Shown: one piece after another, positions 1 through 12,759 of the stretch
Layout of the letters: each line of letters begins with the position of its first letter
Numbering within the stretch: position 1 is the stretch's first letter
Made by a program: the position numbers and the translations under genes
Notes under the pieces: model-generated
Told to the model about the DNA's origin: nothing
Databases searched by the model: none
The model's input: the letters and a program-made list of their open reading frames with translations, nothing else
Source of the DNA: Flaccisagitta enflata
Lineage: Eukaryota > Chaetognatha > Sagittoidea > Aphragmophora
Direction: 5' to 3'
Assembly: GCA_965153355.1 (NCBI GenBank)
Contig: OZ231126.1
Span: 109,306,001-109,370,000, forward strand
Length of the DNA stretch: 64,000 nt

Positions 1-196
1 GGTTGGTACTGTATCCACAAAGGTCGATACCGTGGAATAGCTATCAATGGGTTCCAAATCCACAGAGGTCGGTCTTGATAATTCTGTGAAAGTCACATTT
101 GTGCTATTTGTCCATAACGGCCCCACCGAAGCAAATTCGATTCCTGAAGTGACATTCATCATTTTTTTTCTGTTACACACAAAGTAAAACACAATT

Positions 197-868
197 TTAT
201 ACATTTTTTGAAGTGAAATAGGGCTTTTTGCTACCTTCTACAGTGAAATATGTATATACACCATCATTTTTCCTCACAGCACTCTCCCCTAAACAATTCA
301 GGTACCGCGCTTTGCCTATTGTCATGTTTTTAAACACCTTTAATTCGTAGTATGAGAATTTGGCCTCAGATACAGGGGCAAAACTATACACATTGCCCAA
401 AAGAAAGTAAAATAGACCATCGTAGTTAAACCGTTGCAAAACGATATAGTAACGATCACCAAAGCTTCCATGGCTTTCCTTAAAACCCAGATTCTCTTTA
501 GCACTGTTTTTTTGTACCTTTACTACACAGTACAACTCAATATTCATTGGATTTTTGAGATTTTTTTTCAAATACTTCCTACTTTTAATCCTATGAGAGT
601 GTTTCATCATGGCGACCTGTTTTGGGTTTTGATTTATCATATCTTTACTTGAATAGCCGTTAAACACAGCACGACCTCGACTATTCATGATTTTTTGAAC
701 TGCCAGTAGTCTCTCAGGCCACTTCATAACTCCACTGCTCTCATCATTTTGCAGGCTTCTCTCAATCATCATTTTTGCCGTTCTAATAGCCTGCTCAGCG
801 AAAACCGAACCCTTACCCTTCCTCTCAAGTCTTCTAGGTGGTATAGGGTTAGATTTAATGCCATGCAT
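197..868 (-). pseudogene. Polinton-type integrase, C-terminal part (second frame)
   Basis: Continuation of the retrovirus-like integrase that starts at 1371. This frame opens with a segment matching the region after the second catalytic Asp in rve integrases. It then has the motif FAEQAIRTAK, whose Glu is the likely third acid of the D-D-E triad (family pattern VVERFNRTLK). It continues into a tail with repeated Tyr/Phe (DRYYIVLQRF, DGLFYFLLGNV) typical of the DNA-binding C-terminal domain. Integrase inserts the element into host DNA in the nucleus. The gene is broken: the upstream part ends in a stop at 871, in another frame, just after a run of six T (minus strand). Either the copy is decayed or the base count of the run is wrong. 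The family call is sound; function of this copy is doubtful. Confidence 0.75.
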
Positions 869-870
869 TT

Positions 871-1371
871 TTAAAAACGATAAAAAAGATTTGAGCCAAA
901 TTCCTGGCCATAGTCGCTACTGAACCTTTTGAAGCGTTCAGGCAAATAATCAGAGTTATAAAACACAAATTCAAAAGCTGCAATCACATCTTTTGCACGA
1001 GTTGACTTCAACGGGGCCAAAAATGTCATTAATGACAACGAATCAATTAACAACAGAATCATTTTTGTAGCGTCAGTCCCATACTGTCGATATTTACTAA
1101 AAAAGGCTAAATCACCATGCATCCAGTAAAAAAAATCAGGTGCCAAAATCATAGCTCTGGATGTCTCCCTTTTTAATCTTTCAGAATCATTTCGTATAAC
1201 CAAACCGCTGGACTGCTGCCCTTCAAGAAATTCTTCTATTTCTTCTTTTTTTACATCAAATCCTCTTTTACTTAAATATTTATGAATTTCATTCTTATTC
1301 TTTGACAGAAACAGCGGAGATTCTTTCTTCTGAAGCGCAGAAGTCAAAGTTTTTCTCACACTAGATCTCAT
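871..1371 (-). pseudogene. Polinton-type integrase, N-terminal and catalytic part (first frame)
   Basis: Retroviral-like (rve, DDE) integrase core of a Maverick/Polinton. Visible marks are HGDLAFF, where the Asp fits catalytic position 1; the hydrophobic strand LLLIDSLSLMTFLAPLKS; and SSDYGQEFG, where the Asp fits position 2. The first ~85 residues are Lys/Glu rich and show no clear HHCC zinc site. I place the start at the ATG at 1371, which overlaps the TGA of the upstream gene by four bases, as in compact viral gene blocks; the frame is open further upstream but inside that gene. The frame stops after a T run and coding sense resumes one frame over, so only the two parts together cover an integrase. 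Confidence 0.78.
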
Positions 1372-2246
1372 TTTCGCACCCTCTTTTTCTTCCCAGTGTC
1401 TGGAGCGACCAAGGCAGACTTCCACGCCTCGTCCAACTTTGCAGTCAACCTAGGAGATCGGCGTAGAGAATTCAAAGATTGGTCATCAAGGCCAAATTTT
1501 TTCGCAGCCGGCGTCAAATTTTCCTCCTCCTCATCCGCGCCTCTTCGACGCTTCCTCCCTTTCTCCTTCACTTCCTGCCGTCCTACCGACGATTCATCTG
1601 CCACAACAGGCGCGTCCGACGTGTTATTTTCAACAGCATCATCTACAGCTTCATTCGCGTCAACTCCAATATCTTCATTGTTTGCAGGTACCACATTTAA
1701 GGCAGCTTTATCCTTTTCTCTTATGGTACTAATTTTTATTAAATCGTCTTTGATCGCAACGGAATCGCCCGATCGAATTGCGTGTACAGCAGTTTTTATA
1801 TGCAAAAGTCCCTCCAAAAATAGAGTTAATCCTATCGGTAAATTAGCCGCGTCATTTTTCACACAGAATTGAATCAAATTTTTTATATTCGTGAATCTGA
1901 TGGTTTCAGATGCTACAATGATCTCGAGAGAGTTTCTGTCGTAGCTCATATACTCACTTTGGTTTATTGACTGCAAAATAGTCTCACCCAATTCTCTTTC
2001 TTTGGCACCATTCAAATCACTTAAAATTACATCATATTCACTTCTTGAAGCCGCTGCATCGCCGTTGTTCACGCCATTGTCCGGTCTTGAATTGATTGCT
2101 TCCCCACTTTTCAGCAAGGATAACTTTTTTCCATCAATCAATCCTTTTATCCGTTCTATTTTTTGCTCGCACGATATGCCCGTGTCATCTATAACTGCAG
2201 TCAAATGTGGTGATTTTATGTATGACGTCTGTGTGCTTCTACTCAT
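1368..2246 (-). CDS. Polinton-associated protein of unknown function, nuclear-type basic tail
   Basis: About 292 residues from the ATG at 2246 (a GTG lies four codons upstream in frame). I do not recognise a named domain. Residues ~95-170 are a compact hydrophobic segment (ETIRFTNIKNLIQFC, GLTLFLEGLLHIKTAV) that looks folded and is the best candidate for a conserved Polinton protein. The C-terminal third is acidic, then strongly basic (KGRKRRRGADEEEE and KKKRVRK at the end), as in nuclear localisation or DNA-binding tails. It lies directly upstream of the integrase with a 4-base ATGA overlap, and downstream of the small basic protein and ATPase on the same strand, so it belongs to the same block. 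It may be the family's PX-type protein, but I cannot show that from the sequence alone. Confidence 0.55.
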   Translation of the reverse strand: MSRSTQTSYIKSPHLTAVIDDTGISCEQKIERIKGLIDGKKLSLLKSGEAINSRPDNGVNNGDAAASRSEYDVILSDLNGAKERELGETILQSINQSEYMSYDRNSLEIIVASETIRFTNIKNLIQFCVKNDAANLPIGLTLFLEGLLHIKTAVHAIRSGDSVAIKDDLIKISTIREKDKAALNVVPANNEDIGVDANEAVDDAVENNTSDAPVVADESSVGRQEVKEKGRKRRRGADEEEENLTPAAKKFGLDDQSLNSLRRSPRLTAKLDEAWKSALVAPDTGKKKRVRK

Positions 2247-2394
2247 TGTTTTTCCCACAAAATTCTAATCCAAACTTGGACTATAATTCGGCCTGAATAG
2301 GTGTCATTCCACTTCAACCTTGGACTATAGTTCAATCTGGGTAGGTGTCATTTCAATTCAGCCCTGGACTATAATTCATTCTGAGTAGATGTCT

Positions 2395-2727
2395 TTAATC
2401 GTCACATTCAATGCAATTGCTGATAAAATCAGCTATCAAGTAATTATTAAAAAGTTTTTTCTCCCTTTCATCGCACTTGATAAATCTTTTTTTTCGTTTT
2501 TTCAACGAGATTTTATCATCCTTTAAAAAATTCAGTAATTTTTTAAATTTTAAAATTTTACGACGAGTTGACGATGAGAAACAGGATTTCAGTTTTTTCT
2601 TTTTGGAATTGCTTATAATTTCGACAACGCAAAGAAACACGTTTCTCTTTAATTGTTTGTCAAACAATGTATCTGTCACACAAGCTTCCAGTAGGGCCTT
2701 CAGATTTTTCTTTTTTCTGCAAGCCAT
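2395..2727 (-). CDS. small Lys-rich protein of the Polinton block
   Basis: 110 residues, about one quarter Lys, starting MACRKKKNLKALLEAC and containing the clusters KKKKLK and LKKRKKRF. The tail is acidic with two Cys (SNCIECDD). No known domain recognised. It lies 16 bases downstream of the packaging ATPase on the same strand and 150 bases upstream of the next gene, so it sits within a compact viral-type operon-like block. Comparable small basic proteins in Polintons and adenoviruses bind DNA or sit in the virion, but here that is only an inference from composition and position. The frame is intact. Confidence 0.45.
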   Translation of the reverse strand: MACRKKKNLKALLEACVTDTLFDKQLKRNVFLCVVEIISNSKKKKLKSCFSSSTRRKILKFKKLLNFLKDDKISLKKRKKRFIKCDEREKKLFNNYLIADFISNCIECDD

Positions 2728-2743
2728 GAGTCATCCTTTTTGC

Positions 2744-3418
2744 CTACTTGGCATCTACCTCGCCGTCGTCACTCAGCTCGCTCTCACTTGACTGGTGAAA
2801 TGATAAAACTGGTCCAGGTTGACTCATCATCACATTTGTAAAAACCGTAGGACGTTTCATGTGTGTCGATATGCAAATTACCATGCATTGATATTGTTGG
2901 CTTTGCACATGTTTCTCGAACAAGGTCCATAAAGACGCATCACCCTTCACTGGAATTAAGTAGTTTTTTAGGTATCTCCTTAAACTCCGGGCCTCATGAC
3001 TGGTTTTAAAGAGAATGAGATGGGTACTGTTATTCAGCATAGGATTCAATTTTGACGATTTTAAAAACATTTCAAAACTTTGCGTTGAATACATTAATAT
3101 GATGCCATAATGATGGACCCAGATTTGACTCATGACCAACAAAATTTCTCGTAGCTTTTCGTTGCTTCCAGTCTGAGGTGCAAAATCATCCACAATAATC
3201 ACCGTACTGTTTTTATCAATACCTACTTGTTCAATGAAATCTTCTTCTGGCATTTTTCGCAAAAAAAGACTTTTAATGTCCTTTTCAGTTGACAAAAATT
3301 TTTTCGTTTTGATTACTGCGTCACACTCTTCTTGATAAAACCAAACCAACTTAGTAGGCTTCACCCACAAATGATTTTCATGGTCTTTTATGGTCTCGTA
3401 GAAAAAAGTGCTTTTTCC
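2744..3418 (-). CDS. A32/FtsK-like genome-packaging ATPase, 5' end missing
   Basis: Packaging ATPase of the Polinton/adintovirus type, which drives DNA into capsids. The visible frame begins in the middle of the P-loop (a GKST remnant at about 3405-3418). It then has the Walker B strand STVIIVDDFA, followed by LLVMSQIWVHHYGIILMYSTQS and a conserved region with NSTHLILFKTSHEARS, where the family has its sensor and arginine region. It ends in an acidic tail (ELSDDGEVDAK). Upstream of the P-loop Gly the frame hits a stop, and TTTAAAG just before it could be a splice acceptor, so the missing N-terminus may lie in an exon that is lost or not seen. Sequence further upstream is tandem repeat, not coding. 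Confidence 0.7.
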   Translation of the reverse strand, partial: GKSTFFYETIKDHENHLWVKPTKLVWFYQEECDAVIKTKKFLSTEKDIKSLFLRKMPEEDFIEQVGIDKNSTVIIVDDFAPQTGSNEKLREILLVMSQIWVHHYGIILMYSTQSFEMFLKSSKLNPMLNNSTHLILFKTSHEARSLRRYLKNYLIPVKGDASLWTLFEKHVQSQQYQCMVICISTHMKRPTVFTNVMMSQPGPVLSFHQSSESELSDDGEVDAK

Positions 3419-3548
3419 TTTAAATCAACAATAGATATGTACTCAATTCTTTAAACTATTGCCAGTGACACACAATAACAAAATAATGTCCTAAACCTAA
3501 ACATATACAGACTTAAAAGTAGATTTTTAAAAAAATTTTAAAATTTTG

Positions 3549-4075
3549 GTAAAAGTAGATGGTCTCAGGCCTGAATTTAGAATTTCAACATAAGTGGCAA
3601 TTTAATAAAAAAAAAATAGTAAAAGTAGATGGTCTCAGGCCTGAATTTAGAATTTCAACATAAGTGGCAATTTGATAAAAAAAAAAAATAGTAAAAGTAG
3701 ATGGTCTCAGGCCTGAATTTAGAATTTCAACATAAGTGGCAATTTGATAAAAAAAAAATAGTAAAAGTAGATGGTCTCAGGCCTGAATTTAAAATTTCAA
3801 CTTAAATGTCAATTTTGAAAAAAAAAATAAATTTTAGTAAAAGTAGATGGTCTCAGGCCTGAATTTAGAATTTCAACTTAAATGTCAATTTCAAAAATAA
3901 AAATTTAAAATTTTCGTAATAGTAGAGGGTCTTTAGCCTGGTTTTGTAAAAACCTCAAATTTTAAATTCAACTTAAAACTCAATTTTAAATTTTTAGTAA
4001 AAGTAGAGGGTCCTACGCGTGAATTTAGAAAACTTCAAAACTATTTTCAAATAAAATCAAAAAAGTAGGAAATCC
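3549..4075. repeat. ~70-80-bp tandem repeat, about 7 copies
   Basis: Copies start at about 3549, 3619, 3691, 3761, 3837, 3916 and 3997 with the shared core GTAAAAGTAGATGGTCTC, then AGGCCTGAATTTAGAATTTC and a poly-A stretch of variable length. Copies decay towards the right. The array sits where the missing 5' part of the ATPase gene would be expected. Confidence 0.85.
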
Positions 4076-4098
4076 TTAAAAAAAATTATTATTTTGAG

Positions 4099-4209
4099 TA
4101 TTTATCTATTGCTGACCACAAGCTGAAGCTCCCATACAAATCAGGAGGCTACCAGGTGGATATTTATGACATTTACTCGAATAAAATTGCTTTCCACTTT
4201 GATCCATGA
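4099..4209 (+). other. possible coding remnant (terminal exon fragment)
   Basis: A short plus-strand open stretch, preceded by TTTTGAG as a possible splice acceptor, encodes about 36 residues that look like real protein (KSGGYQVDIYDIYSNK, then IAFHFDP and a stop). Its base composition differs clearly from the AT-rich repeat before it and the CT-rich tract after it. I recognise no family. It may be the last exon of another element gene, or chance. Confidence 0.2.
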
Positions 4210-5400
4210 TTCTAATAAAAATTTCTAAAAATTTCCTATTATATATCTCAATTATTTTATCTTCCTCTTCCACCTCCATATATCTCCTTTATCTTACTTC
4301 TCTTCCTCTTTTATCCTCCTCATTTCTCTTCCTCTTTTTCTCTTCCTTTTCCCCTTACCTCCATTATGGCACAATTTTTTCTTTCTTTCTTTCCTCCTTT
4401 CCTCTATTTCTTTCTTCTCTTCCTTTTCCTATTTCTTTCTGTTATAATTTTTTCTTTTTTCTCTTCCCCATTCACACGTCACATCTCTTCCTCCTTTTCA
4501 CGCGCCCAATATTCATCCTTAACTCCTCCTCCTCATTTGTCATCTGTCATCTGTCATCTGTCATCTGTCACTGCATACCATCTGTCATCAGTCATCTGTC
4601 ATGTGTCATCTGTCACTGCGGCTCTAGACCTTTCACACCACAACCTCTACAACTATACAGTCTACTTCTACCTTTTCTCATATTCATTATTAAACCTCAA
4701 AACCCTACCACCTTTTTTTTTTCAAATTGCTATCTCTTACCTTTGTCTCAAATCCTTACCTCTCTTATTTTTATTTCAACCATTTCAAAATCTTCTTCTT
4801 TCATTTCCTATTCTCTATTCTTATTTTTCGTGAAAAAAATTTTCACTTTTTTCTTCTCAGGTACTACACAAAACCTAATTTCTACCATAAAAACCAATTT
4901 TCCACCAATTAAAACCAAATTTCCACCATCTAAAACCAAATTTCCACCATCTAAATCCAAATTTCTACCATATCAAACCTTATTTCTACCATGTAAAAGC
5001 CTTATTTCTACCATGCAAAGCCTAATTTCCACCATGCAAAGCCTAATTTCTACCAATCCAAAACCTTTCTTGTCACATATAAAAACCTCATTTGTACCTA
5101 TGAAAAACCTCAAAAGTACCCACTTAACTCTTGTATTCCTCCATTGGTTTTTTATTGCTTCCCATTTTGACATCTATAAAAGCCTCATTTCTACCCAAGA
5201 AAACCATTTTTGAACATATAAAGGCCTCATTTCTACCATCATTTTCTTTCCTGCTTCTTCCTTTTTCTTCATACTTCCCTCAAAGGTTTTTCTATATTCC
5301 CTTCTTGGGTTCTTCACTTTGCTTTTAGGTTTCATATCTTTCTTTACTTTCATAACCTCCTTCCAACTTCAACTCAAATGGTAGAAAATTGCCTTGCTTC
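4210..5400. repeat. CT-rich low-complexity tract with short tandem repeats
   Basis: Pyrimidine-rich sequence that leaves long but meaningless open frames. It includes a TCATCTG heptamer array at about 4538-4612 and a 20-22-bp array at about 4868-5075 (AAACCAAATTTCCACCATCT type), with stray copies to 5240. No gene seen. Confidence 0.75.
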
Positions 5401-5903
5401 TTCCTTCTCTCACGAAATCGTATTTGTAGCTAGTCCATCAGCAGAAATCCTTTCATTCATTCTCTTCTCTCCTCCTCTCTTCTCTACTCTTCTTCTTCTC
5501 CTTCGCTCCTCCTCGCCGAAAACGTAGGATTCCCTCTCTGCTGAAACTCTCTGCCTTTCTTTCTCTTTCAAATTTGCTCTCTTTCTCTCGAGTTCAACTC
5601 GAGTAGAGATTTTGAGGCTTACAAATCCTACCATTCTGCAAATCCTCTGCAACTCGTTGCGCGTTTCCTACTTTTGCAAATTGGCCGGAGCTCCTCCTCC
5701 TCCTCCTTATTGGCCTTGCAAAAGGCTTGACCACTAGATTATGGGCAGGAGACTTTGGGCAGGAGTGGTCATCTTTAGCTAGCTCGTAGTTATTTCTTTG
5801 TTAGGAAATGGTAATAGTAGAGGGTATTTCTCCACGTTTTCACAGCCTCATGAGTTTGACCGCTATAGGATAAATGCAGAATGTGAAAATAATCCTTACT
5901 ACT

Positions 5904-7020
5904 GGTATCCCAACCGGCCTCAGCCCTCGGAGACCCCCTCTGGCCGTTCTCAAATCGGCCAAAGTCACCGCCGCGGCGAAAAAAGCGCCCTCGCTATATT
6001 CGCCCATTTCATGCTAACTGCTTCGAACCCTCGCCTCCCAATTTTCACTACGGCCAAACGCGCGGGAGTTAAGGCACAAAATTTGACATACAACCTCTCC
6101 AGACACCCCCCGTGGTATCCCAACCGGCCTCAGCCCTCAGAGACCTCGGCCGGCTGTTCTCGAATCGGGCAAAGTCACCGCCGCGCCGAAAAAAGCGCCC
6201 TCGCTATATTCGCCCATTTCATGCTAACCGCTTCGAACCCTCGCCTCCCAATTTTCACTACGGCCAAACGCGCGGGAGTTAAGGCACAAAATTTGACATA
6301 CAACCTCTCCAGACACCCCCCGTGGTATCCCAACCGGCCTCAGCCCTCGGAGACCTCGGCCGGCCGTTCTCGAATCAGGCAAAGTCACCGCCGCGCCGAA
6401 AAAAGCGCCCTTGCTATATTCGCCCATTTCATGCTAACCGCTTCAAACCCTCGCCTCCCAATTTTCACTACGGCCAAACGCGCGGGAGTTAAGGCACAAA
6501 ATTTGACATACAACCTCTCCAGACACCCCCCGTGGTATCCCAACCGGCCTCAGCCCTCGGAGACCTCGGCCGGCCGTTCTCGAATCAGGCAAAGTCACCG
6601 CCGCGCCGAAAAAAGCGCCCTTGCTATATTCGCCCATTTCATGCTAACCGCTTCAAACCCTCGCCTCCCAATTTTCACTACGGCCAAACGCGCGGGAGTT
6701 AAGGCACAAAATTTGACATACAACCTCTCCAGACACCCCCCGTGGTATCCCAACCGGCCTCAGCCCTCGGAGACCCCCTCTGGCCGTTCTCGAATCGGCC
6801 AAAGTCACCGCCGCGCCGAAAAAAGCGCCCTCGCTATATTCGCCCATTTCATGCTAACCGCTTCGAACCCTCGACTCACGAATTTCACTACGGCCAAACG
6901 CGCGGGAGTTAAGGAACAAAATTTGACATACAACCTCTCCAGACACCCCCCCTGGTATCCCAACCGGCCTCAGCCCTCGGAGACCCCCTCCGGCTGTTCT
7001 CGAATCGGCCAAAGTCGCGT
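5904..7020. repeat. 210-bp satellite, five full copies and a partial one
   Basis: Copies begin at 5904, 6114, 6324, 6534, 6744 and 6954 (GGTATCCCAACCGGCC). They are GC-rich and nearly identical. Because 210 is a multiple of three, one frame stays open from 5798 to 7351 (517 codons) and shorter frames are open on the other strand. The 70-residue repeated peptide has no recognisable domain, so I read this as a satellite. A divergent single-copy tail (7020-7351) keeps the frame open; an AATAAA follows at about 7504. Confidence 0.85.
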
Positions 7021-7351
7021 CCGCGCCACAGTAAAAAAAACCGCATCATCGGACAACATTCTTTTGAAGGAACAGCACATATCTCGACAACGGCGACTTC
7101 CACGGGCCCGTGACGTCACACAGGCTTACCCACGACCATCCTCCACCTACTCCATCGGTCATCCACCCTTCGCCACCCGTCCAACGCCTCGTCGACGCCC
7201 AAATGTGCATCCTGCATCCGCAACCTTCAAAGAGCTATATCTCCTAAACGACTTCGAATTTGGCGATGAAATTCACATGACAGCTACATCGGGGTGTCAT
7301 CTAACAGTCACCAACGTCTTGTCCGTCCAACTGTCACGCTTTTGGATTTAG

Positions 7352-8640
7352 TAAATTCCTTCACTCACCCCGTCGTTTAAGAATACAGATTTCTTAGGTG
7401 TAAGCACCTAATTATATATAATCGTCACCAAGTTAGTCTGTTTTAGCTCTCGCGCCTGTTCAGACCTCTACTCATTTTATCTGGACTTTTTTGGTTTTAT
7501 TGGAATAAAAGATACAGTCTACTATCTTGCATAAAAACAACTCTTTCATCGTTTATTTGGAGACTTTGTATTTAAATGCAGATATAGGCCACATATTGCC
7601 CTTGGGCGACCTGTTCTCTCTCTCTCTCTCTCTCTCTCTTTCTTAATCTCTTTCCTACCCCATCCTCACCAGCTATAGATGACAAGATCTGTCCGATCAG
7701 CCTGTTCAAGTTGGTGTAAGTTGGCTCTTTGCATTTGCTGTTGAAAGTGATGTAATGGTGCCGAATATAATTGTTTTATTCGGCTCGATGGCCGCTTCAG
7801 GACGCCGACGGACGCCAACGGACGCCAAATATAATTGTTTTATTTGGCTGTTGACGCTGCTGACGGGCCGCTGGAGGTGGCGAGAGCGTTGGTGAGGGTC
7901 AGACAACACGCAGCAACTATGGTTGTTGGTGGTGAGTGAGTTCCACGACAATAGTTGATGATTTAGATGCTTTAAGGCTCGTGCATCCGAATTGCATCAC
8001 CTTGGAGCCACCTGGAGGATTTTGAAGATGCTCCCACCAGGTGTTTGGCGACTGTAATCGACTTGGAATTGATGTAGACGTGTTGGGGGACTCGAGATAG
8101 AGTGACAGGTCGCGTTTGAGACAAATTCTTCAAAGGGTTCGCGCGCTGGAGCTTTCGGAAGCTGCAGATGCAGATGGCGGCACGACGAGCCGTTGGAGGT
8201 CACGACGACGTCATGGAGGGTCATGTTGTGAACTCAAAGTCCTGTTGAAGCTTTTTACAATGTTTGACATCGATACACTTTTTAGTTCAAGAGAAATCCT
8301 TCGTAATGCAACTTAACATTTGTGTTGTTAGTTGTGGCTGCGCCAGGGAAGCGTCAACAAGGAGCTGGAGGGCTGGCGGAGCCGTGATGACGGTTGACAA
8401 AGGTGTGGGGACGTGAGATGGACTGGTCGAAATCGTTGTGGGCCGGATTGGCGCGAGGATGTTGCTGCAGTGGGTCGTTGAAGCTGCAGCTGCAGTGTAG
8501 ACGGCGACGAGCTGTTTGAAGCGGCTCATTACGGCGTCAGTGAGTCAATGAAGTCGAGGGGATGTCGAGTTAGTAACGTGTTGACTGCTGAACCACTCGA
8601 GGTCGTCGTTGACCCGTGGCTGCAGTTTAGAAGTGATGTA
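7352..8640. other. no gene seen; GC-rich single-copy stretch
   Basis: Holds a TATATATAA and an AATAAA in 7405-7510, a copy of a repeat-family end (CCACATATTGCCCTTGGG at about 7590) followed by a short TC run, then 1 kb of GC-rich sequence with GACGCC-type motifs and no convincing frame. Confidence 0.4.
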
Positions 8641-8790
8641 ATTCAAAGCTGCCGCCGACGTTTTTATTTGAGAAGGCTGAAATTTTTAAAAGAAGTCACT
8701 TAAACCACGATGTAGCTCTAGTAAAAATTTTGGATCGAGTTAATTATAGCAGTCTCCTAAAAATTACTAGGAGTGGCACTAGGGGTGGCA
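8620..8790 (+). mobile_element. dispersed repeat, copy 1 (GACGTTTTTATT family)
   Basis: Shares a diverged ~120-bp stretch with 10440-10560: GCCGACGTTTTTATT, then TGAAATTTTTA, AGAAGTCA, AACCACGATGT and CAGTAAAA in the same order. Part of the motif recurs near 29130. Probably remains of an old DNA transposon. Confidence 0.5.
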
Positions 8791-8965
8791 GAGGTGGCAC
8801 TAGGGGTGGCCTAGGCCACCCTTAGTGCTGTCCCGGCCACCCCTAGTGCTGACTCGGCCACCCCTCCTTAAAACTTAGCCACCCCTCCTCAAAACTTGGC
8901 CACCCCATCCCTGAGGCCACCCCCCACCCCTAAGGCCACCCTTAGCCCGAAGGCCACCCCTATTA
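8755..8965. repeat. GCCACCCCT minisatellite
   Basis: Imperfect tandem copies of GGCCACCCCTAGTGCTG and shorter GGCCACCCC units, appearing first in reverse sense (GGGGTGGC) and then forward. Confidence 0.7.
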
Positions 8966-8984
8966 AAGCGTTGGCAAAATATAC

Positions 8985-9107
8985 TATCGACAAAGTGTAC
9001 TTTACCATTGGCAAAGTGTACTTTACCATTGGCAAAGTATACTTTACCATTGGCAAAGTGTACTTTACTATTGGCAAAGTGTATTTTACCATTGGCAAAG
9101 TGTATTA
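8985..9107. repeat. 21-bp tandem repeat
   Basis: About six near-perfect copies of ATTGGCAAAGTGTACTTTACC. The unit is a multiple of three, which keeps frames open on both strands; no gene is implied. Confidence 0.85.
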
Positions 9108-9339
9108 AATACTAAATAGTACTAAATAGCAAAAAATAGTACTAAGTAATAGTAAATACTACAAAACAGTTTAAAATATTACTTATTATTGAAAAATATT
9201 ACTAAATAGTATAAATTGAAAAAAATGATAGTAAATAGTAAAGAATAGTACAAAACAATAAGAAATAGTACTAAATAATACAAAATATTAAAAAATGATA
9301 AAAAATAATCGAAAATAATCGAAAATAGTATTAGTAAAA

Positions 9340-10325
9340 TATTACTACATTTAAAAGCTAATATCTTATAAACCAAACTTCAGAATTTATTAAAATTTCG
9401 CAGGGGCTGTTCAACTAATACCCTTTACTTATATACCAAATTAAAAAAAAATTTACATAATTTTACTACCCTTTGCCTATGTAAACTGCTTAAGTCCTAG
9501 TAACATATTACTACATTGATAAGGTAATATCTCATAAACCAGACTTCAGATTTAATTCAAATTTTGCAGGAGTTGTTTTTTTAATACCCTCTACTTATAT
9601 ACCAAATTAGAAAAAAATTAACATACTTTTACTACCCTCTACCTATATAAACCACCTAAGTCCCGGCAAATTTAACTACAAAAATAATAGGCAAAGGGTA
9701 GTAAAAGTTTAAGATTTTTGATGAAAATTGGTACACAAGCTCTTATTGACCTAAAAAAAACACAAGCAAGGTTTCATGAAATTCAAAAGTATGGATCCAA
9801 AGATATAATGTCTTTGATAAATTGATAAGGTCTTTTATTACATTACTACATTTATAAGCTAATATCTTATAAACCAGACTTCAGATTTAATTCAAATTTT
9901 GCAGGATTTGTTTATTTACTACCTGCTACTTGTATACCAAATTAGAATAAAATTCACATACTTTTACTACCTTCTGCCTATGTAAACCAGCTAAATATTA
10001 CTACAAAAATAATAGGCAAAGGGTAGTAAAAGTTAACGATTTTTGTAGAAAATTAGTACACAAGCTCCTATTGACCTAAAAACAACACCAGCAAAATTTC
10101 ATAACACTCTGAAGTATGGATCCAAAGATATAATGTCTTTAATTAGTTGAGAAAGTCTTTTATTACATTACTACATTTATAAGCTAATATCTTATAAACC
10201 AAACTTCAGATTTAATTCAAATTTTGCAGGATTTGTTTATTTACTACCTACTACTTGTATACCAAATTAGAAAAAAATTCACATATTTTTACTACCCTCT
10301 ACCTATGTAAACCAGCTAAATATAT
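9340..10325. repeat. ~325-bp tandem repeat, about three diverged copies
   Basis: The segment AAAATAATAGGCAAAGGGTA recurs at about 9681 and 10007. The blocks CTAATATCTTATAAACC and TACCCTCTACCTATGTAAAC recur in each copy. AT rich, no coding sense. The stretch 9107-9340 before it is a degenerate TAGTACTAAATA low-complexity tract. Confidence 0.7.
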
Positions 10326-10429
10326 AGGGAGACTGCTATAACTAACTTCAGCCAAAATGTTAGCTACGTAGGTGATCGGGAACCGACAATAAAATTGGAC
10401 CGAAGTTGGTGGGAGCTTGGCGGCGGTCC

Positions 10430-10620
10430 GCTCATCGAAGCTCTCGATGTTTTTTGATGCTGACGCCAACGTTTTTATTCGAGAACGTTGAAATTTTTAC
10501 CAGAAGTCAGTCTAACCACGATGTTGCTCCAGTAAAATTTTCAGCCACGTGGGTGGCCAGGAACCGTCAATTTATTGAGACCGAAGTTGGCGCAAGTTCG
10601 GCGACGATCCTCTTGTTTTC
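10430..10620 (+). mobile_element. dispersed repeat, copy 2 (GACGTTTTTATT family)
   Basis: Second copy of the repeat at 8620. It is flanked by an internal duplication (GGGAACCGACAATAAAATTG against AGGAACCGTCAATTTATTGA, each followed by ACCGAAGTTGG). Confidence 0.5.
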
Positions 10621-10872
10621 GGTCGGCGTTGACGAGCTGTTTGGGGGTTAATGAAGCGTCTGGGGATGCTTGTCATCGTTGGGGATGTTGTGGACGATCG
10701 TGGTGAAGTGTTTTCTCGGACGTTTTGGTCGTCAACCGCGCGTGATCCGGCGTACATGCGGGAAGAAAATGATAGGAATGAGCTTTGATTCTTTTTTCTG
10801 CTTGGTGTTTTGTGTACATTCTTTTCCTTTCACTGATAAACCTTATGTTTCCTTTTCTCTGTTTGTCTGTCA

Positions 10873-12700
<1,828 letters not shown>

Positions 12701-12759
12701 TTTATTCGAAACAATTAGGGTGTTGATTGGAGGAGATGAAGTAAGTATAGTGTGTATTG

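Noticed and set aside
5798-7351. 517-codon gene
   Set aside because: The frame is kept open by a 210-bp satellite whose length is a multiple of three; no domain and open frames on the other strand too. Listed as satellite, with a finding for the doubt.
7360-7580. Solo LTR (TATATATAA, then AATAAA, TG-rich start)
   Set aside because: No TG...CA ends with a target duplication and no gag-pol or primer-binding site could be found.
8985-9107. CRISPR-like array (short regular repeats)
   Set aside because: No unique spacers between units, no cas genes, eukaryotic context; it is a plain 21-bp tandem repeat.
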